Source: Gnetum montanum
Lineage: Eukaryota; Streptophyta; Gnetopsida; Gnetales; Gnetaceae
Length of the DNA stretch: 21,937 nucleotides
NCBI GenBank assembly: GCA_015680685.1
Contig: MNCI01014278.1
Span: 255,444-277,380, forward strand
Direction: 5' to 3'
Both the position numbers and the translations under genes were made by a program. Position 1 is the stretch's first letter; every line of letters begins with the position of its first letter. This document shows, one piece after another, positions 1 to 8,865 of the stretch. The notes beneath the pieces were generated by a model. The model was given only the letters and a program-made list of their open reading frames with translations. It did no database searches and was not told the DNA's origin.

Positions 1-913
1 CTTGTAGATCTATGCAAAATGGGAGTAAGAGTAATCAAAAGGCACTTAAAAATCCAATGTTGTTCTAGGGGGTTCCACTGGAAAGACATGCACCCATGCC
101 TGAAGGTTCATGGCTTCTTTGGATTCAGCATTCATTCAAAAACAAAAAACAAAGGAAGTGCCACAAAGCAAAAATCACTCCTCCCTTGAACAAAATGCCA
201 AGTGATCGTACGCCTTGTTGTTCTGGTACTCTCATAGTTGCTCATCATGGGATGAAACAATGCAGTGTCACTGATCAGAGGAATGGACTTGGTCCTGATC
301 TTGGAACAATAGGTTAATGACACATTAATCATGCTTTACACATAGGATTCACTATGCCCTGGGTCAGTTACCTCATGTCCCAATCTCTACAATCCCTCCT
401 GTAGTCCATCTCATCTCACTGTTCATGTAATTGTTGCTCGTGTCTCGTATAGCATAGAATTCTTACCTCATCCTGGTGATACTTACCTATGTGTGTTTTT
501 TGGAACTAGTGTGGATTACATTTAACCCTCCGAGTGCCCACAGACACTTTTAAGTGTGGTTACGCAAGGGCATTATAGGTTGGAACCTACTTTGGGGAGG
601 ACCCACTTGCGTAATTTTTGTAATTTGCATTCATAACACATCTTCCACACACCATCTATTACCCTCAATGTATTTTCAATGATATTCTTTCCCTTATTAC
701 TATCCCTCTGAATTCCAACGTTCCTATGAACCATCACATGGCCTTTTTATCTCCCTTACCACCTGTGGCCTTATTGATCAATTCCACCCACACATAATTA
801 TTCGTGACTTCAGAACTAGTTAAATTACCTTGGAACCCTTTGACACTTGTCCACATGTCCTTAGTTTCCATCATTCATTTCAAAAAAATCTTCAAAATTC
901 GGTATATTCCCTC
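1..913. other. Unassigned intergenic/repeat-like DNA
   Basis: I recognise no gene here. The open frames are short, overlap on both strands and show no protein-like composition. The segment contains a nested inverted repeat at 560-614, listed separately. The base composition and its position next to a decayed LTR element suggest old repeat sequence, but no LTR ends, target duplications or protein homology are visible. Confidence 0.5.
560..614. repeat. Nested inverted repeat
   Basis: TTACGCAAG (560-568) is the exact reverse complement of CTTGCGTAA (606-614). The 37-nt spacer contains a second hairpin, TAGGTT-GG-AACCTA, and ACACTT-TT-AAGTGT lies just upstream (about 545-558). It may be a remnant of a mobile element or an RNA-level stem. 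No function can be assigned. Confidence 0.6.
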
Positions 914-936
914 GTGCCTTAATATCGATAGGTTGC

Positions 937-956
937 GATATCACATATGCGATATT
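937..956. repeat. 20-bp near-palindrome related to the one in LTR A
   Basis: The sequence gatatcacatatgcgatatt differs at two positions from the perfect palindrome at 4492-4511. It lies 15-20 bp before a TATA-like stretch (tatatata, 971-978), the same arrangement as in the LTRs further along. The conserved R/U5 core of that LTR family does not follow, so this is either a truncated U3 fragment or an unrelated element using the same motif. Confidence 0.7.
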
Positions 957-982
957 GCGTCACAAGAACCTATATATACATG

Positions 983-983
<1 letters not shown>

Positions 984-1016
<33 letters not shown>
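984..1016. repeat. Poly-C homopolymer, 33 nt
   Basis: An uninterrupted run of 33 C residues, followed by a C-rich stretch (taccca then ccccc). An ambiguous base (N) lies at 1069. Runs of this length are hard to sequence and assemble, so the length and the nearby join should be treated as uncertain. Confidence 0.95.
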
Positions 1017-1477
1017 TACCCACCCCCAATAAAGACTACAAGAGAACTATTAGTGATACACATAGTGANCTATTGTGTGTCCCTTGCTTTCATACCTATA
1101 TCTCACTCATTGGTCCTCTGATTTTCATTCCGTTTGAACCTACTTGAACCCGGAGTGTTCAGCTTAATCGTGGGGGAGGGGCACATGCCGAATAGCACAT
1201 AAATTTTTTGGAATTTTTCATTGCCCAAAGAACATTATCAAGGGTAATTAGTTATAACATTAAGGATAAATGTGCCAAAAATAATTTTATCCCCTTAGTT
1301 ACACTGGAAAAATAGATTTGGAAACCACCTAAGCAAAAAGAGCTCAATATTATGATCTTTCGGGGACATGTAATTAATGTCACATAGAGATTAAAAAAAT
1401 TTCATTAAGGCAAGTAGTAAGGTATAACCTAACTTCCGAAACAACCTTACTAATGATTGGCCCCGTGTGATTGTAGA
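1017..1477. other. Leader or flank before the element A reading frame
   Basis: No gene is seen. A purine tract (gtgggggagggg, 1170-1181) resembles a retroelement polypurine tract, but no recognisable LTR follows it. Just before the presumed gag start at 1478 the sequence tgattgtag precedes ATGG, which could be a splice acceptor or simply leader sequence. The 5' LTR and primer-binding site expected for element A were not found here, so its 5' end is lost or too diverged to see. Confidence 0.4.
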
Positions 1478-4160
1478 TGGCCCCGAAACACAGACAACAG
1501 GAAGGTCCTGCTCAAGGTGGGAGCAAACGACCTAGGAGAGGCAAAGGACAAGTTCCTGCTAGACAGCATGCAGAGCAGGAGGAATAATCATTTAGCATTC
1601 ACCAAGAGGACCCTACTACTATACAATCAAGGTAGGTAGAAGGAGGAGCTGCTGCAGTGCCTAAATAAGGACAACATCTCACGTTGCCCCAAGATTGTGT
1701 TTAGGCTATCCATGAAAGGTCCATCTTCACTGCGGTGATTGTGGAATTAAATTTTGAATCTTTCATAGAGTTTGCTCCAGAGGTCATTAGGGACCACCTC
1801 AAAGGGTCCCCATTATGGCCTACCCTCTTTGAAAGTAGTGCCTGGTACTTAGGGGAAACGTACCAATTTTGGCACAACAGGGAACAAGGCACCATGGTTA
1901 ACATTTGTGGTGTGACAATCGATTTCTCTCTTCAAGCCATTTTGGAGGTATTAAACCTTTTGAATACAGGGCTAAAGGTTGCTCAGTTGTCTACCCATTC
2001 ATACCCTGATGCGTGACGAGTTTGGTTGGAAAGGCCATATGGCAAGAAAGATAAGATGTTTGGAGAGTTGATGACGGAAGAGAGGATCTACTTCAAAATA
2101 GGAACTTACCACGTCTTCCCCACAAAGGGCTTAAAAAGAATTTTAACATATGTGGCAAAAGGATGTGCAGTGTTAATGGGGAAGGTTAATGCTAACCTAC
2201 CTCGTCTATATTTTACAGAGATCCTGAGGCGGTTTGAAGAACGGAAGATAAGGAGCTTGCGTTGCCCTTCCCTTGTCTTATCAAGAAGTTGTGCAAACAT
2301 GCTAGTATCAGAGGATACATCAATGATGTCCTCTAAAAAGCCCAAAATGCTTCATATGTTGAATTGCTAAAGCCACCAGTTGCAAGGAAAATCATTGGTG
2401 AGATGCTGGGACTAGAACAAGAAAAGGAACAAACAGCAAGGCTAACTGCAACTCAACTTGTAGGACCTAGCCAACTTCCAAGCACGGGACCCAACCAACA
2501 ACAAGAACTAGGGCCTAGCATGGGCTAGCAGGATCAACCACCACCACCACCGCAAGATTACAAATCATTGATGAGCCATCTCCGGGCCATTGCTGAGATG
2601 GTCAGTTGGGGAAGTCGTGATGATGCAAATCTCTTCCGTGTCATCGACGATGCCATACAACCCACGGTTTCTTTGGATTGTGCAAGGGGAGAAGTGTCCA
2701 TCCATACAGGAGGAGAGGAGAGCACTTGGTCACAAGAGATCTCAGGGAATGCTGCATCTTTTCAAGTGCAATTAGAAACTAGTGAAGGGGCCATAGTGGT
2801 GGTTATGCAGCACTAGGATGCAACAGGATCCGTAGAAGTGGTCGTAGATCACATTAAGGAATCATTCAATGTACCTGTTGTGCCACCGGTAGACCTTACA
2901 GGAGCACGGGATGCTCAAACTTTGGCCGAAACCTCAATGACTCCTACAGAACATGAGGATGTACTTGATTGATTGCTACAAATAGGACAGGTAATGACGT
3001 CCCTGTTTGGCATCCCTCAAGATGTTACGGTAATTTAATCAGACCTCATTTCCACCAAGGGGAAGCTGGTCTTGATAGAGATGAGGGTTGAGCACATGGA
3101 AGCAGAGGTGCAAAAATTGTAAGAAAGGCTTGTGGCCCTACAAGCAGCATAGCGAGATCCTTTGCAATTTGTTCCCGCAGACTAGCTGGACACCTTCAAA
3201 ACTGAGCAACTGACCAAATTATTGATGGAGAATAAGAAGGTGGCATAAGAAAAAGAGAAGGCTATTTGGGATGCCTTTGCAGCACAAGTGCAAACTTATG
3301 CACATACCAAGGCACTCAAGGCCTTACAAGAGGAAAACAAGCAACTTGTTGCTGACAACCTTTGGTTGACCTCTGTGGAAAAGCAAAAGAATGTTCTTGA
3401 AGAGCATTTTCAGCAGTTTTGAGAACAATTCATTCGGGTCAACCAGGACATGAACCGTTTAGCTAGGAAAAATCGAACCCTCTCAATGGAGGAGGTATGT
3501 GCCATCCGCCAAAAGATAGCTACTGAAATAAGCATGTGGAAAAATGAGGCTAAACGGCATCAAAAGCTAAAGGAGCAGTTCTAGGATCAAGTGGGAATCT
3601 ATAGGGAGATCATTGATAAGGAGATCCGTATGGCCAAGGCCCACATCAATGCTATCAGTGCTCAACACACTGATTGGTGGGCCATATTGGACACATATGC
3701 ATTTGTCCACCAGGCGGAAGTTAAGAATCGGAACCTGCAAATCCAGGACCTTACTGAATACATGGAGTTGGCAAACTTGCGGTATGCTAACCTCGCCATG
3801 TTAACTGTAGGGCACTCGAGAACAAAGCTCAAGCAACAGGTAGCCACCACCTACATCAGATATGAAACAGAATTTGCAGAATGCAAGAAGATATTGTAAA
3901 AACTAGAGATTGCAAATTCTGAACTTGAGGTGGTTAAAGCAAGCTACCAGGGAAAAAAAGGTGTCGCAAGAGACTTGGCTCAACGGCTTGCAGATTTTCA
4001 AGAATACAGAAACAAAGTTAGAGTCTATGAGGAGGAACGACAGGTGTTTGTGGCTTGGTATGTCAAGGCAAATCAAATGTTTTCGCAACTACCCTGCCCA
4101 TGGAAGGTGCTGACTCCATCAAACATCGAAACATTAACATGGACGGCACAAGATCCCTGA
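1478..4160 (+). pseudogene. Decayed gag-like ORF of element A (plant transposon-protein-like domain plus coiled coil)
   Basis: This is a degenerate frame of about 890 codons from an ATG at 1478 (MAPKHRQQ..., basic and Gln-rich) to a TGA at 4158. Identifiable blocks follow in order. First come KEELLQCLNKDN (about 1640-1676) and ELNFESFIEFAPEVI (1741 on). A middle block has YQFWHNREQ and VNICGVTIDFS, the sort of FW/Y-N...V.G..V.FS pattern found in plant transposon-protein/plant-mobile-domain proteins. LPFPCLIKKLC follows at about 2262, then a Pro/Gln-rich linker with PPPPP (about 2540). From about 3060 to 4080 runs a long Glu/Lys/Gln-rich, probably coiled-coil region. Frameshifts near 1640, 1730 and 2255 and at least 13 in-frame stops (for example 2014, 2334, 2526, 2814, 3897) show it is dead. 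No protease, reverse transcriptase, RNase H or integrase motif is seen. The family assignment of the first domain is by eye; the match to element C is strong. Confidence 0.75.
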
Positions 4161-4465
4161 ACCGAAGAGGAGAAACTTCAGGCCATACTTCAACGCCATC
4201 AAGTCCCAAGACCTGGAGCACAAGACAAGTGAAAGGCACCCATGGAGGATCCATTGCCACCAGGAACTACATGAGTTCCATCAATTTTGTAGTTATAGGA
4301 TTTTCTTTCGCATTCTTTATGTTGTGTCTCAATTTTTTTCTGATTCCACATTGCGGCATGAACCCATTCTAACCAGTCAATAATCCCATACCTATCCACT
4401 GTGTAATCAATGGAGCTTATTCTCACTGTAACTTGAGGATGAGTTTTCATTCAGTTGTGGGGGTA
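4161..4465 (+). mobile_element. Element A 3' untranslated region and polypurine tract
   Basis: About 300 bp between the gag-like stop and the 3' LTR, without coding signal. It ends with cttgaggatgagttttcatt and then the polypurine-type tract gtgggggta (4457-4465), directly before the LTR start TGATGA. The same arrangement, cttgaggacgagtctttag...gtgggggta, is found on the opposite strand in element C (14583-14630), which fixes the internal/LTR boundary. Confidence 0.75.
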
Positions 4466-4491
4466 TGATGAGTTATCATTTTATTGGCCAC

Positions 4492-4511
4492 GATATCGCA
4501 TATGCGATATC
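4492..4511. repeat. Perfect 20-bp palindrome in U3 of LTR A
   Basis: gatatcgcatatgcgatatc reads identically on both strands. Its centre is CATATG and it carries two CpG sites. It ends 51 bp before the TATA box. Possible roles are a dimeric transcription-factor site or a cruciform; neither is shown by the sequence. Confidence 0.95.
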
Positions 4512-4521
4512 AAAACCTAGA

Positions 4522-4547
4522 TGCAATATGGCATATGCAATATTGCA
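4522..4547. repeat. 26-bp near-palindrome in U3 of LTR A
   Basis: The arms tgcaatat and atattgca flank gcatatgc, with one mismatched pair (G4530/A4539). Both this and the preceding palindrome contain ATAT-n-GCATATGC-n-ATAT, centred about 33 bp apart, so they look like a diverged tandem duplication of one module. It ends 15 bp before the TATA box. Confidence 0.9.
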
Positions 4548-5281
4548 GCCTATCTCCTCATCTATAAATAAGAGGTAGACAGATTTGGTAGGCAGTTTTT
4601 TTTAGAGTTATTAAGTTTAAGTTTTCCTCTCAACCCTTTTCTCCCAGTGCATGCCCGTAGTGTGATGATTGTAATTGTACAACATCCTTATTCGAGTGTG
4701 ACGTACTTGGACATGCACATGACCGACAATAAAGATCGAGATTACTTCATCATTGCAACATCCACTTAGCTTAATTATTTATTTAATTGTTATTTACTAC
4801 TTTCTTAGTTAACATCTTCTTACCCTAAACTCCTGTTAAACGCGGAATGAGTATGACTTGATCACAAGCATTTAAGTGTGACTACTTGGTAACCTAGTAG
4901 CGTACTTAGGCCATGCGCTTGGTAATCCCAGTGGTAGTCATGCACAAGGTCCAAGATGTGTATGGATGATTAAGGAATGGATTCTCATCGCACTTAGGCT
5001 AGTTAGATTCTCTCACACACTCTCTCTTCTAGCTTAGTTCATATTATTTTCCATTATCTCCAAGAGTAGCATTAGTATAGGAACACATCATACACCTCAC
5101 TCTAGACTAAACCATACGTGACAAAGCTAACACTAATCTAGTTGGGAAGACAACAAAATGCGATCTAAGAGCAACTATCTAGATACAATAACTAGTCCAT
5201 CTGCGGAGTTCGACTAGATCATGCGTGAAACGCTCGTATTCGTATGGTTGAGTGTAGGGGTACCTCACCACTCATTAGGTA

Positions 5282-6170
5282 TGATAAAATCAATTTTTGT
5301 CATGCATGATATCGTAGCTATGATATCATAGCTCTACCTACATCATCATTGATACGATGTATTGGGAGCTATGCGGCCCCATAAATATTAACACTTGATC
5401 GCATTAGTGGATCATCAATTCATTCCACCCTTAGCAAAGCTCTTGTAGTTTTTTTTCGTAGTTAACACTTAGCAATAGAGTGAATGCTTGTAGTGTGGTG
5501 TTGAACAATTACATGGAATCTTTATTTGAGTGGGTTGTACTTGGGCACAATTCATGAATGATAATAAATATTGAGATTGTTTTCCACCATTGCAGCATTC
5601 ACTTAGTTTATTTGTTTTTCTTAGTCATTTTCTTTACTTAGTTTAATTTTCATGTTTACTTTAGCTTAGTACTTTACATTTTTGAAACACTTTACTTTTT
5701 CACATTTATTAGTAAGGCAAAATGAGTACAGCTGGTTTCAAGCATTAAGTGTAATTGTTTGGTAACCTAGTAGTGGTTTCACTTGATTTGCTTAGTAGTG
5801 AACTTACTTGGTAATCTCAGTAATGGTTTCATAAGCCTAAGATGTGTATGGCAAGTAGGAACAAATGCTCATTGCCATAGGCTAGAATAGGTTTACATTT
5901 TTGTCATCACTTAGCGTTCAATTTTATTCTCACTTTTATTATGGAAGCACTTAGGAGTAATATGAGCCCACAACATCAACATATCATATGCCTTACTTAG
6001 AGTTAAACCATACACTTGCACTTCACTAACTCGAAGTGGGAAGACAATGATCATGAACAAATTATCAACTCCTAACACACTTACCTTGTCCATCCACAAA
6101 TTATGATCTAGTCACTTGCATACACTTGTGACTTGTATGGTGGAGTGTTGGGATACCCTACCACTCATCA
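5282..6170 (+). mobile_element. LTR B, diverged LTR in tandem with LTR A
   Basis: Starts TGATAAAA four bases (ggta) after LTR A and ends near ccactcatca (6161-6170). It keeps the same order of landmarks: U3 palindromes (5308-5333), TATA-like ATAAATA (5381-5387), polyadenylation signal AATAAA (5563-5568), the shared 'gagatt...catcattg/accattgcagcattcacttag' block and the 'aatgagtac...aagcatt.aagtgta..t...tggtaacctagtag' block. It is much more diverged from LTR A than LTR A is from LTR D. No internal region follows, and no matching target-site duplication was found. Confidence 0.75.
5308..5333. repeat. Overlapping palindromes in U3 of LTR B
   Basis: agctatgatatcatagct (5316-5333) is a perfect 18-bp palindrome. 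It overlaps gatatcgtagctatgatatc (5308-5327), which is palindromic except for one CG/TG pair, a difference a single methyl-C deamination would explain. The GATATC outer arms resemble those of LTR A but the centre differs. It ends 47 bp before the TATA-like box. Confidence 0.9.
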
Positions 6171-6689
6171 ATGCTTATGTATAAATGACCATGTATCTTT
6201 GGTATGCTACACTAGCAAAGCATCTCCTAGCTCAACATGTCCAAAAAAATGAGAATAGTTCTTGGCATGAATAACTTAAATGTTGTGTTTTTGCATGATG
6301 TCATTTAATTATGAAACAAAACTTCTATTATGATGCAAGTGACCCAAAATTTGAATGAAGACATATTATCATGTAAGATTAGCATCCAATGACTCATACA
6401 CATCAATAAAAAGAACAAAATTAGATGTCTTATTTGCATCAACATCACTAAAAAGAAGGCATCATAAATTTCTATTTCCCAACAAGTAAATTTACATTAT
6501 AAGAATCAATAGAAATTTTTGCATCAATAGAAGAAATTTTTTTTTAAAACATTAATAGAAGAAGTTAGATACAATTTAGAATCGCCTATGGAGAATGATA
6601 ATTATAGAGAAATCAAATCCATTGGTAAAACCCTCAAAATCTACAAAGCTTCAAACATTTAACTTGCAAAAGAAAACCCTCAACATCCA
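6171..6689. other. AT-rich intergenic DNA
   Basis: No open frame, repeat boundary or RNA gene is recognised. It lies between LTR B and the decayed LINE fragment and could contain the LINE's 3' continuation, but I see no convincing reverse-transcriptase motif in it. Confidence 0.4.
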
Positions 6690-7345
6690 CATGTGTTAAG
6701 TTATAAGGCTTGTCTAGGTATGATTAGCAATCCTTATGTTCTCCAAATCCTTTTTTTAAAATAAGTTGTAACCTATTTGTGTCATGTTAGTTTCTCTTTT
6801 CAAAGTTTGCAAATGTTCATCCTTAAGTATTTGTTATTGTAATACTATAAAATATGTAACTCAAAAATTGTATCTCTATCTCATTTTGTTTCCAAATTCA
6901 CATCATCCATAAATCCTAGGATTCATGTTCTTATTGCTCCAATATATCCATTGAAGTCTCCTATAATAATAAGTATGATTTATTGCTTGTGAATCTATGT
7001 ACATAAACTCACCCAAGAAATCCAAAAGTTGTTCTTAACATTATCATCCAAGCCAACTTGAGGTACATATATACTTTGAACATTAATTACTTATTTTCCC
7101 AGTTCACTCTTAATGCTTATTATCCTTTTTTTTTTCAAGTAACTTATACTATTTATTAATCAACCACTATCCCTACTACATGTTTGAAGTTATTTTATCC
7201 TCTATGATAGGAAAGCTTGTAAGCTTTGCTATCATCAATTTACTTTCTCACATACTTCGTTTCTACTAAGCAAGATATATTAGCTCTAATTTTTCATCAA
7301 ATCTACTAATCTATTGCTATTAGTGTATTTTGCACATATTTATGT
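6690..7345 (-). pseudogene. Decayed RTE-type LINE endonuclease fragment
   Basis: Read on the - strand, broken frames contain the order of motifs of an exonuclease-endonuclease-phosphatase domain of non-LTR retrotransposons. About 7330-7230 gives VDLMKN..YILLSRNEVCEKV, corresponding to the family's 'clQETKW' strand. About 7080-7000 gives IYVPQVGLDDNVKNNFW, corresponding to 'vYaPq.g....K..FW'. About 6970-6940 gives IIIGDFNGYIG, the GDFNGxIG active-site block. YVPQ and GDFNG fit the plant RTE clade better than L1. Several in-frame stops are present and no reverse transcriptase follows, so it is a dead 5' fragment. It would have supplied target-site nicking for retrotransposition. Outer limits are approximate. 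Confidence 0.7.
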
Positions 7346-7835
7346 AATAGATACTTTAAGCCTACAAACATAAATATGAGTATCAAATCTATGATTTCAT
7401 TCCTTATTCAAAGGCATCTAAGTGATTATTTGAAACAACCAAGCATTCTCATCCCTTGCAAATCCTACAAATTCTCATGACAACCAAACCAAACCCTTTC
7501 ATTGCTACCTTTTGTATTTGAGATTGACTAAGCATTAGGGATTTCATATTTATGAGACCTTTATCACCATAGCTTTAAAGTATATGCTTAATCTTCACAA
7601 ACTTAATGACTTAATATAACTTTACAAGTAGGTTTATTTCTATCTCCTTAACTAAGTTTCTATCTCTATCCTTAATTAGGTTTTTGAAATAGTTTCGTTT
7701 TCCATGAAAATCATATTTCTTTCTTGACCTTCATTATTCATGGTTAATGACCACCCATTTCTTTTTTTACTCCTTAAAGCCGTGCACTATGTCTTCGCAA
7801 ATTGTCAAATTACTCTCTAAAAACTATTCAAAATT
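7346..7835. other. AT-rich DNA without a recognisable gene
   Basis: On the - strand this would be the 5' continuation of the LINE fragment, but no conserved motif is visible. It contains short low-complexity repeats such as tttctatctc/ctatctctatcc near 7640-7675. Confidence 0.35.
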
Positions 7836-8050
7836 TTATAACTAGTTTAGTTATATATTTATGATATACATCTATTATTTAGCCAAGAGAATTTTTTATA
7901 TTTTTTAAATTAATAAAATCTTAAATTGATTCACTACAAATTAATTTTGACATTGAAAACAAAAATCAAAACCTAGTGTACTTTATTCAATGATAATTCT
8001 CATGAAAAAAGTTAATCTCTTCACCTAGCTTTATAACAAAAATTATTTGT
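7836..8050 (+). repeat. AT-rich direct repeat, copy 1
   Basis: Begins at actagtttagttatat and runs through tctattatttagccaagagaattttttat, ctcatgaaaaaagtt and aaaaattattt. The same order of blocks recurs at 8505-8703, with many substitutions and small indels. Two copies separated by about 450 bp could be the ends of a short LTR-like (TRIM-type) element or two remnants of one repeat family. Confidence 0.65.
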
Positions 8051-8504
8051 TTCAAGGGACAAAATTCTAGTCCGAGTAGAGGTAGTTGGCCTCATAGCCA
8101 AAATAATAATCTCTCCTTAGCTGTTATGAGAGGGCTCATTGTTATGGTGATAAAATTATTTTATTGTAACCAAGGACTCTCTAAGATTGGGTTGATAGTT
8201 GGCCTCTAAGCCTGAAACGGGAACATTGAAACCCATATTTATATTCATTAGATAATCTTTTTATAATAACTTATGCACTTGAAACCACTAAAGCTAAGCA
8301 CCAATATCTTTAGAAACCATGTTCCAAGGGTAAAAGTATACAACTTGAGTGTTGTTGGTTAACCACTTATACCCTTCATGATTTGATGATAATCTAGCTA
8401 ACTACATTGCAGTTTGAACTATGAGCATAAGTCTCGGCATACTACTACTGTTCAACTACAACATAGTCAAAAGATTCGCAACAGGTTGGCAGCTGTCTAC
8501 TTTT
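8051..8504. other. Spacer between the two AT-rich direct repeats
   Basis: No gene is seen. It carries a short internal repeat (gtagttggcctcatagcc at about 8087 and atagttggcctctaagcc at about 8195). If the flanking repeats were LTRs this would be a 450-bp non-coding internal region; no primer-binding site or polypurine tract was identified to support that. Confidence 0.35.
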
Positions 8505-8703
8505 GTGTAACTTACATACTAGTTTAGCTATATTTCTATGATATATATCTATTACTTGGCTGAGAAAATTTTTTACATTTTTAAAATTAAAAATTCTCAA
8601 ATTGATTTTCTAGGGACAAATTTGAATTTACAAAACAATCCAACTCTAAAAAATAATAATTCCCATGAAAAAGTTCATCTCTTATGACAATAATTATTTA
8701 TTT
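8505..8703 (+). repeat. AT-rich direct repeat, copy 2
   Basis: Contains actagtttagctatat, tctattacttggctgagaaaattttttac, cccatgaaaaagtt and aataattattta in the same order and spacing as copy 1 at 7836-8050. Similarity is clear by eye but far from identical, so the duplication is old. Confidence 0.65.
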
Positions 8704-8744
8704 ACCATGGTAAAGTCAAAAAAACAGAAACAAAAACAAAGTGA

Positions 8745-8785
8745 CCAAGAGAGCTTCTGCTCAGACAAGAGAAAAACTCTCTTGG
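8745..8785. repeat. 9-bp inverted repeat
   Basis: CCAAGAGAG (8745-8753) and CTCTCTTGG (8777-8785) are exact reverse complements with a 23-nt spacer. It could form a stem in a transcript of either strand. It lies about 1.8 kb downstream of the TMN stop codon and no function is evident. Confidence 0.6.
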
Positions 8786-8865
8786 ACAAGGCTGAAAACC
8801 ATAACCCACATGCTATAACCCTAACCTCTGCCTCACTGATAATTTGCAAACCCTTCTGCTATTAA

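Larger units (their letters stand above)
4466..5277 (+). mobile_element. LTR A, 3' LTR of element A (about 812 bp)
   Basis: Starts TGATGAGT right after the polypurine tract. It ends near ccactcatta, where the related LTR B has ccactcatca. U3 contains two palindromes (4492-4511 and 4522-4547), a TATA box (TATAAATA, 4563-4570) and a polyadenylation signal (AATAAA, 4728-4733). The R/U5 core around tgcccgtagtgtgatg (from about 4651) is shared with LTR D at about 21385; by eye about 15 differences occur over 130 bp. It is also recognisable in LTRs B and C. The right end is uncertain by about 10 bp. Confidence 0.8.

Noticed and set aside
947-1147. Proline-run small protein
   Set aside because: The proline run is simply the poly-C tract, the frame spans an N, and nothing else is protein-like.
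1170-1181. Polypurine tract gtgggggagggg marking the 3' end of another element
   Set aside because: No LTR start or shared LTR sequence follows, so it cannot be supported as an element boundary.
900-1477. 5' LTR of element A
   Set aside because: The palindrome and a TATA-like run are present, but the R/U5 core is absent and the distance to the gag start is too short for an 812-bp LTR. Kept only as a finding about the palindrome.
4055-4372. 105-codon frame at the end of element A
   Set aside because: Out of frame with the gag-like protein, whose homology to element C continues in the other frame through this region.
8665-8865. 66-codon Lys/Gln-rich frame
   Set aside because: Arises from A-rich sequence overlapping the AT-rich repeat and an inverted repeat; no conserved motif.
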